Below, one piece after another: positions 1 to 7,709 of a stretch of 64,000 nucleotides of DNA. Positions within the stretch are counted from its first letter, which is position 1. Each line of letters opens with the position of its first letter. A program made the position numbers and the translations under genes. This DNA comes from Thermoplasmatota archaeon (GTDB lineage: Archaea; Thermoplasmatota; Thermoplasmata; Thermoplasmatales; Thermoplasmataceae), in assembly GCA_023488885.1 (NCBI GenBank), contig JAMDDH010000002.1, positions 1 through 64,000 on the forward strand, given 5' to 3'. The notes under the pieces were generated by a model. It was not told the origin of the DNA and did not search any database. It worked only from the letters and a program-made list of their open reading frames with translations.

Positions 1-474
1 TAGGAGATTGAAGTAGTTTGCAAACATTATTACAAGATCTATTGTACCGTCCTTCAGATTAATGGGGATGCCGCTAACCGATGATGTCAGCATCGATATC
101 GCAATAAATGCAACAAGCAGCATTGAGAATCCGTATATTCTCATATACAGTGCCTCCTGACTGGTTTTACCAATGTATTCTGCATACGCAATGTATCCAT
201 TGTGAGCCATGAACACCGTGATCGTGAGAATAACCGGAATAACATAAATAGTGCCAACAAGCGGAACGGCAGACGGATACGTGGCCTCAAGATTGACCAC
301 ATAGAATACACCGAATGTCCCATTTATTTCCCATATTGGCACAATGTATCTCATCAGTTTCTCCCTGTACTTCCCGAAAGCTATCAGAGACAACAGGCCA
401 ACGCCTACCTCAAGTAGGAACAGGAGAATAAATGCGGAAAAGATTCCGTAGTTTATAAAATAAGAGATATTCAT
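1..474 (-). CDS. CydB-like subunit of cytochrome bd quinol oxidase, 3' end cut by window
   Basis: The frame is open from an ATG at 474 to the window edge (about 158 residues, no stop). It is a polytopic membrane protein. The segment PIWEINGTFGVFYVVNLEA, followed by TYPSAVP, lines up with the CydB pattern in which a GPVWDGNEVWL stretch leads to a FPxxYA-like segment. The N-terminal helix ends in LLEVGVGLLSL, like the FDLGVG segment of CydB. It starts 4 bases after the cydA stop, so the two are co-transcribed. CydB supports the heme-bearing CydA in quinol-dependent O2 reduction in the membrane. The sequence is divergent, so the call rests on position plus these local similarities. Confidence 0.65.
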   Translation of the reverse strand, partial: MNISYFINYGIFSAFILLFLLEVGVGLLSLIAFGKYREKLMRYIVPIWEINGTFGVFYVVNLEATYPSAVPLVGTIYVIPVILTITVFMAHNGYIAYAEYIGKTSQEALYMRIYGFSMLLVAFIAISMLTSSVSGIPINLKDGTIDLVIMFANYFNLL

Positions 475-478
475 AATT

Positions 479-1903
479 TCACCTCATCGTACTCTCCGTT
501 TGTGGATATTCAGTATCAGTCTTTCCGAATCTTTTTTCCGCGGCATAATTCTCAAGATCTTTTGACAGATCCCTGTTGATAAATATTCTCCTGAGAATAT
601 ATATGGTAAAAATGAACATGAATACATAGAATGCCATCAGAAGAATCGCTACCGGCAATACGCTGCTCGATACATTGGCGGCCTGTGCAGTCCTCATCAC
701 ATTATAAACTATCCACGGTTGCCTGCCCACCTCATCGGTTACCCAGCCCGCTTCCATAATGAATAGCGAGATCAGGGAAAACAGCAGAGTTAGTCTCAGC
801 ATTACCGGATTGCTGAACGGTTGAAGACGTTTCCAGTAGCTCCTTTCGCTGAGAGTCCTTCCTTTCAGCCGAACGTAAAAAGATACTACAAGTGAGAGGA
901 AAGAGAGGAGAAAGAATATTCCAATCAGTATTCCGCCTATGACCATTGCGTCAAACGTATTATGCACTAGTAGTGGAGGCCAGTCAGTCACAGGGAACTG
1001 GTCGAGTCCTGGAACAAAACCTGAGAATGATCCGGTTGCCAGCAGGCTCTGAAGTCCAGGGATCGGAATCGTAATCCCGAAAAAGACTTCATTGGCATAG
1101 TTATGGCTGATCATGTTCAGATCCAGGGCGGCATATTTTGCCGGCTGGTGAGCATACAGCATATCCATTGACAGACTTCCGGCCAATCCTGCCGGAATGA
1201 AAAGAATGATGGTAAGGGCGAAGGATAACTTCAAGGCATTTCCGAAATATTTTTTTGTGTCTGAGGTGTGTGATCCCAGCAGCCTGAAGGCAAAATACCC
1301 TGTCATGAGGAACGAACCGGTGAATAATGTGCTTACGAGTCCATGCACAACCATAACGGGTGTCGACGGGGTCATGAAAACTGCAAGCGGGTTCAGGTCG
1401 GCAATCGTCCCGTTCTGTAAATAAACTGCTATGTTGAAACCATTTGGTGTGTTCATCCAGGCATTAAGCATTATGATGAGTACACCGGACATATTGGCAA
1501 AAAATGCTATCATGGAGCCAAGTAATATATGCAGTCGTCTGCTTTTTATTCTGTCCCACGAATAGACATATGTGCCCAGAGCTATTGATTCTCCAAAGAA
1601 GGCGAATACCTCAACGTAAAGGGGCAATATTGCCACCTTGCCCACAAATGACATAAACGCAGGGAAAAGAACCAGCATCTCGGCAGCTACAGCAATACCG
1701 GATGCGGTCCCGACAGCGAAGAAAATAATGAGGGCTATTGAAAGGCGTTTAGCAAGAACGTTATAGAATCGATCATTTTTTCTGAGACCAAGGTACTCGG
1801 ATACAACCATCACTACTGGAAGACTTAGACTGACACACACAAACAGTATGTGAAATGCCAGGGTATATGCCATGGTTATACGATCAACATCAACCGTAAA
1901 CAT
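479..1903 (-). CDS. cydA: Cytochrome bd quinol oxidase subunit I (CydA)
   Basis: 474 residues, the normal length for CydA. The N-terminal His sits in LAFHILFVCVSL (heme ligand position). A conserved Glu lies in YVEVFAFFGE, a NAWMNTPNGF segment corresponds to the family NSWMQTPVGY, and a second heme-ligand His is in VHGLVSTLFTGSF. The GRQPW signature is intact in VGRQPWIVYNVMRT. Together these support a quinol-oxidising, O2-reducing subunit with about nine membrane helices. A strong Shine-Dalgarno (GGAGGT) lies 9 bases before the ATG, as expected for an internal operon gene. The start lies inside the upstream membrane gene (14-base overlap), and a CydB-like gene follows after 4 bases. Confidence 0.93.
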   Translation of the reverse strand: MFTVDVDRITMAYTLAFHILFVCVSLSLPVVMVVSEYLGLRKNDRFYNVLAKRLSIALIIFFAVGTASGIAVAAEMLVLFPAFMSFVGKVAILPLYVEVFAFFGESIALGTYVYSWDRIKSRRLHILLGSMIAFFANMSGVLIIMLNAWMNTPNGFNIAVYLQNGTIADLNPLAVFMTPSTPVMVVHGLVSTLFTGSFLMTGYFAFRLLGSHTSDTKKYFGNALKLSFALTIILFIPAGLAGSLSMDMLYAHQPAKYAALDLNMISHNYANEVFFGITIPIPGLQSLLATGSFSGFVPGLDQFPVTDWPPLLVHNTFDAMVIGGILIGIFFLLSFLSLVVSFYVRLKGRTLSERSYWKRLQPFSNPVMLRLTLLFSLISLFIMEAGWVTDEVGRQPWIVYNVMRTAQAANVSSSVLPVAILLMAFYVFMFIFTIYILRRIFINRDLSKDLENYAAEKRFGKTDTEYPQTESTMR

Positions 1904-2528
1904 TCGCTTCTACCTCCTTACTATCGTTCTCCTTAGCGATCAAACTTGAAAAATCAATGAAGCCGAACCACAGCAACAATATCCCTCCGAATTCAGCGTA
2001 ATACAGAAGTGCCGGGAACGAAGCGATATAGAGTGTACCTGCAATGCTAACGAGGGCTACTCCTGCCACAATGCTGAGGAGTCTGGAATCCCTTGTTTTC
2101 CTGTATGATTTTATGGAACTGATCACCAGTATCAATGCAGCAGGAAAAGTAGCCAAGGAGGAGGAGATTATGATGATTGACGGTACCTCGCCGTATACTA
2201 CGCCGCCGACAATTATGTTTCCTACTGTGGAAACAGAAAATGAGTAAACAAGGAATAATGCCGTTGCAAGGGTGTAAATCATGTAACCAATCCCGGATTT
2301 CCTGTTTCCGGACAGGAACACCGATCCCAGTGCGAGTATCTCAACAAGAAAAGCCACGAGAAACAAGTACAGATCAATCAGGGTCTCGCTGAAAACGCCC
2401 GCGGCGAAAACTACTTCAAGCCCCACACTGGCGGAGAATAACCATAGGCCAGCAGCCCACATGGCCATGCTGGCTTTTCTTTTCCTGAGGAAATTTCTCG
2501 TGAGAATAATGGACAGCAATGTACTCAA
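1890..2528 (-). CDS. Polytopic membrane protein leading the bd oxidase operon, unknown function
   Basis: 212 residues from a TTG codon, with six or more hydrophobic helices, a basic loop (TRNFLRKRKAS) after the first and a charged C-terminus. I do not recognise the family. It overlaps cydA by 14 bases, so it probably belongs to the oxidase. The in-frame sequence upstream of the TTG continues to encode a hydrophobic helix (YGFVVISAIIILLL), yet no standard in-frame start exists before an in-frame TGA. An ATG at 2584 is one base out of frame across a run of five C at 2578-2582. Either the TTG is used, an ATT is used, or there is a one-base indel. Confidence 0.75.
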   Translation of the reverse strand: MSTLLSIILTRNFLRKRKASMAMWAAGLWLFSASVGLEVVFAAGVFSETLIDLYLFLVAFLVEILALGSVFLSGNRKSGIGYMIYTLATALFLVYSFSVSTVGNIIVGGVVYGEVPSIIIISSSLATFPAALILVISSIKSYRKTRDSRLLSIVAGVALVSIAGTLYIASFPALLYYAEFGGILLLWFGFIDFSSLIAKENDSKEVEANVYG

Positions 2529-2610
2529 TAAAAGAATAATGATGGCTGAAATTACTACAAATCCGTAAATATCAACACCCCCATGTCATTCAAGACAACA
2601 TTTTGTAACA

Positions 2611-2626
2611 TTATTTATTTTTAAAT
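2611..2626 (-). promoter_or_regulatory. TATA-like box of the bd oxidase operon
   Basis: On the minus strand the sequence reads TTTAAAAATAAATAA, an archaeal TATA-like element. Initiation about 26 bases downstream would fall near 2592, just before the ATG codons at 2589 and 2584. This placement supports translation beginning near 2584 rather than at the TTG at 2528. Confidence 0.5.
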
Positions 2627-2755
2627 GAATAAAAATGAGTATTCTTGAGCATAAAAGTGCTAAAATACACACGCAACGATCTCGCTGGAAGAGGATATTG
2701 CAAAGTAAAATATCCGAGTCAGACGTTCTATCATGGAGATAAGGGGTAATGATGA

Positions 2756-3349
2756 ATGACAAGAATTAATGTATCTGTTAAAACAGAACTATTCAAGGAA
2801 ATTGTACGTTTCACCGAAAGCAGAGGCAAAAGTGTAAGTTCATTCTTCAGTGAAGCAGCAAATCTTTACCTTGAGTCTGATAAAAATAGCTTCAAGCCGG
2901 AAGATATTGTTAAATCATTTGAGACCCTGGAAATATTGAAGGAAATAAATGCGGTACCTGTCCCCAGTCTTTTGCTTGATGGAATGATAAAATACTCAGT
3001 CAAGTGTTCAAACAAGGAGGTCATGGAGAAGTGGTATGAAAGAGGACAAATCATCGGCGATATATTAAAGAAACGAGCAAAAAACCTGCAGGAATTCGCC
3101 GTTCTATTGGAAGAATACAAATTCATGCTGCCAACAGACATGTTTGACATAGAATTTGACGATGATACTGTGACAGTTGTCATTTCCGGTGTTGGATACA
3201 GTACTGAAGCTGCCAGCTGTACATCCGAGGGATTGAATGGTATGTTGCAGTCCTACGGGTACGATTCAGAGAAAGTTGAGGTCTCAGAAGGTTTCGTAAA
3301 AGTTATAGGTAGAAAATCTACGCACGAGGTTGTGAAGACGATCTCGTAA
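2756..3349 (+). CDS. Ribbon-helix-helix domain protein, putative transcription regulator
   Basis: 197 residues. The first 45 residues (MTRINVSVKTELFKEIVRF, then SVSSFFSEAANLYLES) fit a ribbon-helix-helix fold: a short basic beta strand with alternating residues followed by two helices, as in CopG/Arc DNA-binding proteins. The middle is helical. The last 60 residues look like a small alpha/beta domain (EFDDDTVTVVISGVGYS then VSEGFVKVIGRKS) that I do not recognise and that may bind a ligand or another protein. A GGAG/AGGGG purine stretch precedes the ATG. It is divergent from the bd oxidase operon and shares a 230-base upstream region, so it could regulate that operon; this is only positional inference. 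Confidence 0.7.
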   Translation: MTRINVSVKTELFKEIVRFTESRGKSVSSFFSEAANLYLESDKNSFKPEDIVKSFETLEILKEINAVPVPSLLLDGMIKYSVKCSNKEVMEKWYERGQIIGDILKKRAKNLQEFAVLLEEYKFMLPTDMFDIEFDDDTVTVVISGVGYSTEAASCTSEGLNGMLQSYGYDSEKVEVSEGFVKVIGRKSTHEVVKTIS

Positions 3350-3550
3350 ATTAGATCTAATGTTTGTCTGGAACAGAAGTCATGAGCTCATGCTCCATCT
3401 GTAAATTCTGCTGCTGTTTCACAACAATTCTGTTATGTTCGTACGACATGCGCGATACATGCAGATTTTGATAACATAGCTTCTTGACCGTTTCCAGAAT
3501 CAAAAAACGTTATTTTATGTGTATTTACCCGATTAGAACTCTGCCACATA

Positions 3551-3560
3551 AACTTTATTT
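3551..3560 (+). promoter_or_regulatory. TATA-like box favouring the start at 3583
   Basis: AACTTTATTT is centred about 27 bases before the ATG at 3583. That spacing fits a leaderless transcript starting on that codon, rather than on the ATG at 3568 or the longer frame starting at 3484. Confidence 0.45.
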
Positions 3561-3582
3561 GCATCAAATGACTGAAGACCTA

Positions 3583-3906
3583 ATGGGTGTATCTTCACAC
3601 TTCAAGAAGTCAGAGAATCCAAATAGGCTAATTGAGGAAAAGAGGGCGGAGAACAATCTCAGGGAGATTCCATATGTTCTTATCCCCGTGTGGCAGATCA
3701 AGATCAGGGAGCGCTTTGGAATCAGCGTGGACAGGGAGATAGCAGAATATATTGTACTCGCTGCACACGAAAGAGGTACTTGGAGAAGGCAGAGGGCTGT
3801 GAGAAAGATCGAGAAGATTTTCCTGAGTCGCGGTGAAACTAAAGAAGAATCCAGCAAGAAGGCCAGACAGGTGGTTGATCTTGCAGTTGGAACACCGGAA
3901 AGATAA
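3583..3906 (+). CDS. Conserved-looking small basic protein, unknown function
   Basis: 107 residues from the ATG at 3583; an in-frame ATG at 3568 and a longer frame from 3484 also exist. The product is charged and probably all-helical: a segment IPYVLIPVWQIKIRERFGI, then an Arg-rich helix (ERGTWRRQRAVRKIEKIF) and a Lys/Glu helix. I do not recognise the family. It ends at a TAA directly followed by the GTG of the next gene, so it is co-expressed and translationally coupled with an RNA N6-adenosine methyltransferase-like gene. The basic helices and that neighbour hint at RNA binding, which is inference only. Confidence 0.65.
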   Translation: MGVSSHFKKSENPNRLIEEKRAENNLREIPYVLIPVWQIKIRERFGISVDREIAEYIVLAAHERGTWRRQRAVRKIEKIFLSRGETKEESSKKARQVVDLAVGTPER

Positions 3907-4509
3907 GTGTATTCACCGTTGCGATCAAAGAAAGACCTCGAAATTATTCTTCAGAAATTAAAAAAACCGGAAAATTATAAAGGATATCTTGAGCAATATC
4001 CTACTGACGCTGCACTTGCAGCCGAAGTTCTTTTCATAGCGTATCTGGACGGAAACCTTGATGGAAAAACGATCGGGGATTTCGGCGCCGGGAATGGCGT
4101 GTTTTCTCTGGGTTCAGCAATGCTTGGAGCATCCAAGGTTTTTGCAGTAGAGGTCGATGCAGATCAATGCGAACTAATCAGGGAAAACACCAAGGGGTTT
4201 AATGTTGAAATAATTAACTCAAACATTGAAGAGTTTCATACTCGCGTTGATACGGTGATCATGAACCCGCCATTCGGGTCTATAGTTGAGCATTCAGACA
4301 GAGTCTTTCTAGAAAAGGCCGTTGAACTTTCTGGATTTATATACTCGCTTCATAACTTCAAATCTGCTGAATTTGTTGACAATTTTTATAAAGACAACGC
4401 CTCAATAATCCGCAGGCAGGTTGTGAACATCCGCATTCCAAGACTCTATAAGCATCACAGTAAGGATCACGAAAATATCAAAGCTTTGTTCTATACGTGT
4501 GAAGTATGA
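3907..4509 (+). CDS. METTL5-like RNA N6-adenosine methyltransferase
   Basis: 200 residues, starting at a GTG that abuts the preceding stop. It is a class I SAM-dependent methyltransferase. The SAM-binding glycine loop is GDFGAGNGVFSLG, the acidic end of strand 2 is VEVDAD, and the catalytic motif is NPPFG, typical of amino-group methylation of adenine. The N-terminal LEQYPT segment is characteristic of the METTL5/archaeal homologues that methylate small-subunit rRNA. The likely role is therefore rRNA N6-adenosine methylation in the cytoplasm. Eukaryotic METTL5 requires the partner TRMT112; no such gene is visible here, and the coupled upstream gene could be a partner (inference). Confidence 0.8.
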   Translation: MYSPLRSKKDLEIILQKLKKPENYKGYLEQYPTDAALAAEVLFIAYLDGNLDGKTIGDFGAGNGVFSLGSAMLGASKVFAVEVDADQCELIRENTKGFNVEIINSNIEEFHTRVDTVIMNPPFGSIVEHSDRVFLEKAVELSGFIYSLHNFKSAEFVDNFYKDNASIIRRQVVNIRIPRLYKHHSKDHENIKALFYTCEV

Positions 4510-4701
4510 ATTTATGGTTTATTGTTTTAGCAATTCTGATGTTCATCCAACTCTCTCAAGGGCTCCCAGCCCGTATTTAGATGGAGGATCTGGTGCACAA
4601 AAATAAAAAATCGAATGTATTCCTCCATAAATGCCCCTGCGTCATGAGGCTGTTGACAGAGAAATAATAATTAATGTGCGGAAAATCAGGTTACACGACA
4701 T

Positions 4702-4774
4702 GGCCGGGGTGGGGTAGTGGGTATCCTTGGGGACTGTGGATCCCCGGACCCGGGTTCAATTCCCGGTCCCGGCC
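4702..4774 (+). tRNA. tRNA-His (anticodon GTG)
   Basis: A full cloverleaf can be drawn. The acceptor is GCCGGGG/TCCCGGC with an encoded extra G (G-1, position 4702) facing the discriminator C at 4774, the identity mark of tRNA-His. The D arm lies around GGGTAGTGGGTATCC. The anticodon stem is GGGGA/TCCCC with loop CTGTGGA, giving anticodon GTG. The T arm is CCGGG-TTCAATT-CCCGG. CCA is not encoded. An AT-rich box (AATAATAATTAATG) lies about 30 bases upstream. Confidence 0.96.
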
Positions 4775-5284
4775 CTTCGCGCACTGAAAACAACAAAGCG
4801 TGAAACACAAATCTTGCATACGGATAAGCGAGAGTCCATTAGACAATTGCAAGTTCAATATCCACAGCAACTTCGCCGAGGACAAAATCGATCTTTCTGG
4901 TAACTCATTGTTTCTTCACTTTATGAAGTTTTAAATAAATTCAATGTGCTCATACGCGATAATATAGTAAAATAGTTACCTCCTCTTCAGATCCACGCAG
5001 GGATATTTCTGTTTCAAATGTTATCGGTGGATTCCACTCAGGCTTGAATTATCCTCCATCCGAAGATTTTCTCCATTCTCAATCATCTGTCTTTACGGGT
5101 GCAGGCACATGCGGTTCAACGTGTTATCTGGCAATTCACACTTAGGCATACCAGCGGAAGGAACGATATCTTCTGGTAAACAACGAACAACAGATCGCTT
5201 TCAACTAAAATCAAGCGAAGTGGGAATCATCATTCACAAATGTTAATTCGTCCACACAAAAGTGTGAAGAATCATACGGAATAA
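4775..5284. other. Intergenic region, no gene seen
   Basis: About 510 bases without a convincing reading frame on either strand. The only structure noted is a small hairpin CACAC-AAAA-GTGTG near 5252-5265. Just right of it an A-run at 5283-5288 reads as a T-run on the minus strand. Before the adjacent insertion sequence arrived, this T-run lay directly behind the Sm gene and could have been its terminator. Confidence 0.5.
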
Positions 5285-5292
5285 AAAAGTTA
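5285..5292. repeat. Target site duplication, left copy (AAAAGTTA)
   Basis: Eight bases identical to 6626-6633 on the other side of the insertion sequence. The right copy contains the stop codon of the Sm-protein gene (TAA on the minus strand, 6631-6633). Confidence 0.93.
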
Positions 5293-5322
5293 GGTTCTAT
5301 AGACAATATTAGGGCAAGAATA
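5293..5322 (+). repeat. Left terminal inverted repeat of the ISL3 element
   Basis: It pairs with 6596-6625 read on the opposite strand, with 24 of 30 matches. The outermost GGTTCT and the inner GGCA and GAATA blocks are shared. Confidence 0.9.
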
Positions 5323-5340
5323 AATATTGCCTTGTCATAA

Positions 5341-6591
5341 TTGTGCATGGATGACAGAGAGATTTGTGAACACCTGTACAAAGTGAAGAGACCATGGTTT
5401 GTATCACGTGTTTCTGTGTCTGATGAGGGAAAAAGGGTGGACATGTATCTGGAGCATGAGAAGGGTGTCAGATGGCCATGTCCATTATGTGAAAATCTCC
5501 TGTCAGTATCAGATCACGTCAGGGAGAGGGTATGGAGAGATCTTGACAGTGGCCTGTACAGGGCATACATCCATGCATCAATACCAAGGGTAAGATGCCC
5601 TGAACATGGAAGGATACAGGCAAAGGCAGAATGGTCCGAGAAGAGCTCAAGATTTACAGAACGTTTTGAAGCACATGCGATAGATGTCCTGTTATCAACA
5701 GACACGAAGAATGCTTAAAGAATACTGGGAATAAGCTGGGACGAGGCATGGAACATCATGGACAGGGCTGTCAAGAGGGGCATTGCGAGGAAAACATCTT
5801 CACCGAAAAGAATCGGTATTGACGAAAAATCTTATGGGAAGTACCATCGCTACATGACCATTGTATACGATATTGACAATCCTTCGGTTGACAATATTGA
5901 GCTTGACCGAAAGAAGGCATCGCTGGACAGATATTATGCAAAGATTGGAAAGGATGCAGCATCGAAAATAGAGGCGGTTTCAATGGATATGTGGGATCCA
6001 TTCATCGCATCCACAGAATCAAATGTGACAGACGCGGAATCGAAGATTGTCTTCGACAGGTTCCACATAATGAAGCACATGAACCAGGCGCTCGATGATG
6101 TCCGGAAGATGGAATCAAGGATGGCAGAATTCAGGGAAACCCTGAAGAAGACCAGATACCTGTGGCTCTATTCCTCTGAGAACCTCCCGGACAGATACAG
6201 GGAGAAATACGAGATACTGAGGGAATCCGATCTCAAGACGGCAAGGGCCTATGCAATAAAGGAGAATCTTCGTAACCTGTGGCAGTGCGGAACGGAAGCA
6301 GAGGCAAGATCATTCTGGAAGAAATGGTATTACTGGGCTTCACATTCCCGTTTAGAACCAGTGAAGAAGGTTGCAAGGATGATGAAGAACTATCTGTACG
6401 GCATCCTGTCATACTTCAGGCACCACATCACCAATGCAATCGCAGAGGGACTGAACTCAAAGATTGCAACAGTACAGAAGATGGCTTACGGGTACAGCAA
6501 CAAAGAGCATCTGAAAACTGCAATCTATTTTCATTGCGGGAATCTGCAGCTTTATCCGGGATGCATTAAAAGTAAGGATGTATCAGTATGA
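5341..6591 (+). pseudogene. ISL3-family transposase broken by one in-frame stop
   Basis: One continuous reading frame of about 416 codons from a TTG at 5341 (ATG at 5347), interrupted only by a TAA at 5716-5718. Both halves are in the same frame. The first half has a zinc-ribbon-like CPLCENL ... RCPEHG segment. The second half has the ISL3 catalytic core: GIDEKSYGKY (first Asp), SMDMWDPF (second Asp), IVFDRFHIMKHMNQA, and AEGLNSKIATVQKMAYGYSN (Glu). Apart from the TAA nothing looks degraded, so the mutation is young. The element may still be mobilised in trans if an intact copy exists elsewhere. Confidence 0.9.
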
Positions 6592-6595
6592 TTAA

Positions 6596-6625
6596 TATTC
6601 ATGCCACAATATACTCTAAAGAACC
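6596..6625 (-). repeat. Right terminal inverted repeat of the ISL3 element
   Basis: Read inward on the minus strand it begins GGTTCTTTAGAG and mirrors the left end at 5293-5322. Confidence 0.9.
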
Positions 6626-6630
6626 AAAAG

Positions 6631-6846
6631 TTATTTTGGCACAATTCTGACTACGTTGCTACCCCTGATTATGACGGTTCCAAGCCTTCTGGTGAGGCTT
6701 TCAGCATTCTCCTCAACTTCTTCCAAAACCATGTTCATGTATTCGTCATATCCCGAGAGCACTCCCTCAAGAATCCTGTTATCTTTCAAGAGTAAAGCTA
6801 CGTGTTTATTCAAATTCTCTTCCAGCATTTTCATTGGCATTATCAT
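6631..6846 (-). CDS. Archaeal Sm/LSm-like RNA-binding protein
   Basis: 71 residues, the usual length for archaeal SmAP. Sm1 motif: LNKHVALLLKDNRILEGVLSGYDEYMNMVLEE, quoted here in parts as LLLKDNRILEGVLSGYD. Sm2 motif: LGTVIIRGSNVVRIV (canonical I-R-G-x-N/S-V). It forms heptameric rings that bind U-rich RNA. A GAGGT Shine-Dalgarno lies 7 bases before the chosen ATG; later in-frame ATGs are also possible. It is the last gene of a minus-strand operon after Csl4 and a 53-residue protein. The ISL3 target duplication includes its TAA stop codon, so the protein is intact but its native 3' flank has been displaced by 1.3 kb. Confidence 0.93.
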   Translation of the reverse strand: MIMPMKMLEENLNKHVALLLKDNRILEGVLSGYDEYMNMVLEEVEENAESLTRRLGTVIIRGSNVVRIVPK

Positions 6847-6856
6847 TTTCTGTACC

Positions 6857-7018
6857 TCAGTTATATTCGTCTTCGTCCAAGCCTTCTTCTCGGCTCATTA
6901 TTACCTGGATCAGGCCCTTAAGAACTTCTTTTACATCGTCAAGTTCTTTTCTCATGGACACAACCTCACTTGATAGTTTTTCAACATCCTTCATTTTACC
7001 TACACCTACATTTTTCAT
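6857..7018 (-). CDS. 53-residue charged protein between csl4 and the Sm gene
   Basis: The ATG at 7018 overlaps the csl4 stop (ATGA), and the TGA lies 10 bases before the Sm gene start. The product begins MKNVGVGKMKDVEKLSSEVV, continues with RKELDDVKEVLKGLIQVIM and ends in an acidic tail (REEGLDEDEYN). The heptad-like spacing of V/L/M suggests a short coiled coil. I know no family for it. Tight coupling with two RNA-metabolism genes suggests an accessory role in exosome or Sm function, which is inference. Confidence 0.75.
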   Translation of the reverse strand: MKNVGVGKMKDVEKLSSEVVSMRKELDDVKEVLKGLIQVIMSREEGLDEDEYN

Positions 7019-7602
7019 GCCCATTCTCCAGTAATATCAATCATCCCGTAATCTTCTGCGACTTTCCTTATCTCAGAGCGTTCACAATTGTCGCAATAAA
7101 GGGAGGAATCTTTCTTCCGCATCGGGATTCTGCATTTTGAGCATAGAGTCCTTAGCACTCCAAGGTTCTTTCCGAATATTCCCAGTTCAAAACCTCGGTC
7201 CCCAATCCTGAGTATTTTTGTACGAACTATATCGCCTATATGGATATTTGGATTTCCATTTTTGTCAAACTGTGAAGATAATCCTATGCTACCTTCCGCA
7301 GTATATTCAACAAGACCAAGTTCTCTGTCAAGGACTGCACCTATTTTTACCGAAGCATGTCGTTGATCTGTTTTTATTACCTTTCCATAGGCAATTTCCC
7401 CTACGTGTACCGACAGTTTTTTCTTGACAGGAGAAATAGAAACCGTGAGATTCTTATCATCCTTGCGAACGCTACCGTATATGAGGGAAACAACAAGGCC
7501 ATTGCTCTCCGTAGCATTTCTGCCGGGGAGATACTCCTCTGCCGTTGCAATAACGTCGCCAGGTAGAACCAACGCGTCCGAGTCATTTGATGATTTCTGC
7601 AT
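7015..7602 (-). CDS. csl4: Exosome cap protein Csl4
   Basis: 195 residues from the ATG at 7602; the frame continues to a TTG at 7647, adding 15 residues that look non-native. N-terminal domain: LVLPGDVIATAEEYLPGRNA, the conserved Csl4/Rrp4 opening. Central S1 RNA-binding domain: from VHVGEIAYGKVIK to LGLVEYT and HIGDIVRTKILRIGDRGFELG. C-terminal zinc ribbon: CSKCRIPM ... LYCDNCE. It caps the archaeal RNA exosome with Rrp41/Rrp42 and recruits DnaG. Thermoplasmatales operons with RNA-processing genes are plausible. The stop overlaps the ATG of the 53-residue gene. Confidence 0.93.
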   Translation of the reverse strand: MQKSSNDSDALVLPGDVIATAEEYLPGRNATESNGLVVSLIYGSVRKDDKNLTVSISPVKKKLSVHVGEIAYGKVIKTDQRHASVKIGAVLDRELGLVEYTAEGSIGLSSQFDKNGNPNIHIGDIVRTKILRIGDRGFELGIFGKNLGVLRTLCSKCRIPMRKKDSSLYCDNCERSEIRKVAEDYGMIDITGEWA

Positions 7603-7709
7603 GTCTACCAGCTTATGTGAAGACTGAACCAATGAATTCAAAGTCAAGAGTAAATGCTATTTAATTAACCTTTCCACGGTTAACTTCATTTTTTGACAAA
7701 AGACAGAAA

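Larger units (their letters stand above)
5293..6625 (+). mobile_element. ISL3-family insertion sequence, 1333 bp, with intact ends
   Basis: The element is bounded by imperfect terminal inverted repeats: GGTTCTATAGACAATATTAG at the left and GGTTCTTTAGAGTATATTGT read inward from the right (24 of 30 positions identical over the first 30). It is flanked by an exact 8-bp direct repeat, AAAAGTTA, at 5285-5292 and 6626-6633; 8-bp duplications are typical of ISL3 transposition. It carries one transposase gene interrupted by an in-frame TAA. The intact target duplication points to a fairly recent insertion. Confidence 0.93.

Noticed and set aside
5716-5718. Programmed readthrough of the transposase TAA
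   Set aside because: No recoding signal or slippery sequence is seen, and ISL3 transposases are not known to use one. A simple nonsense mutation is more likely.
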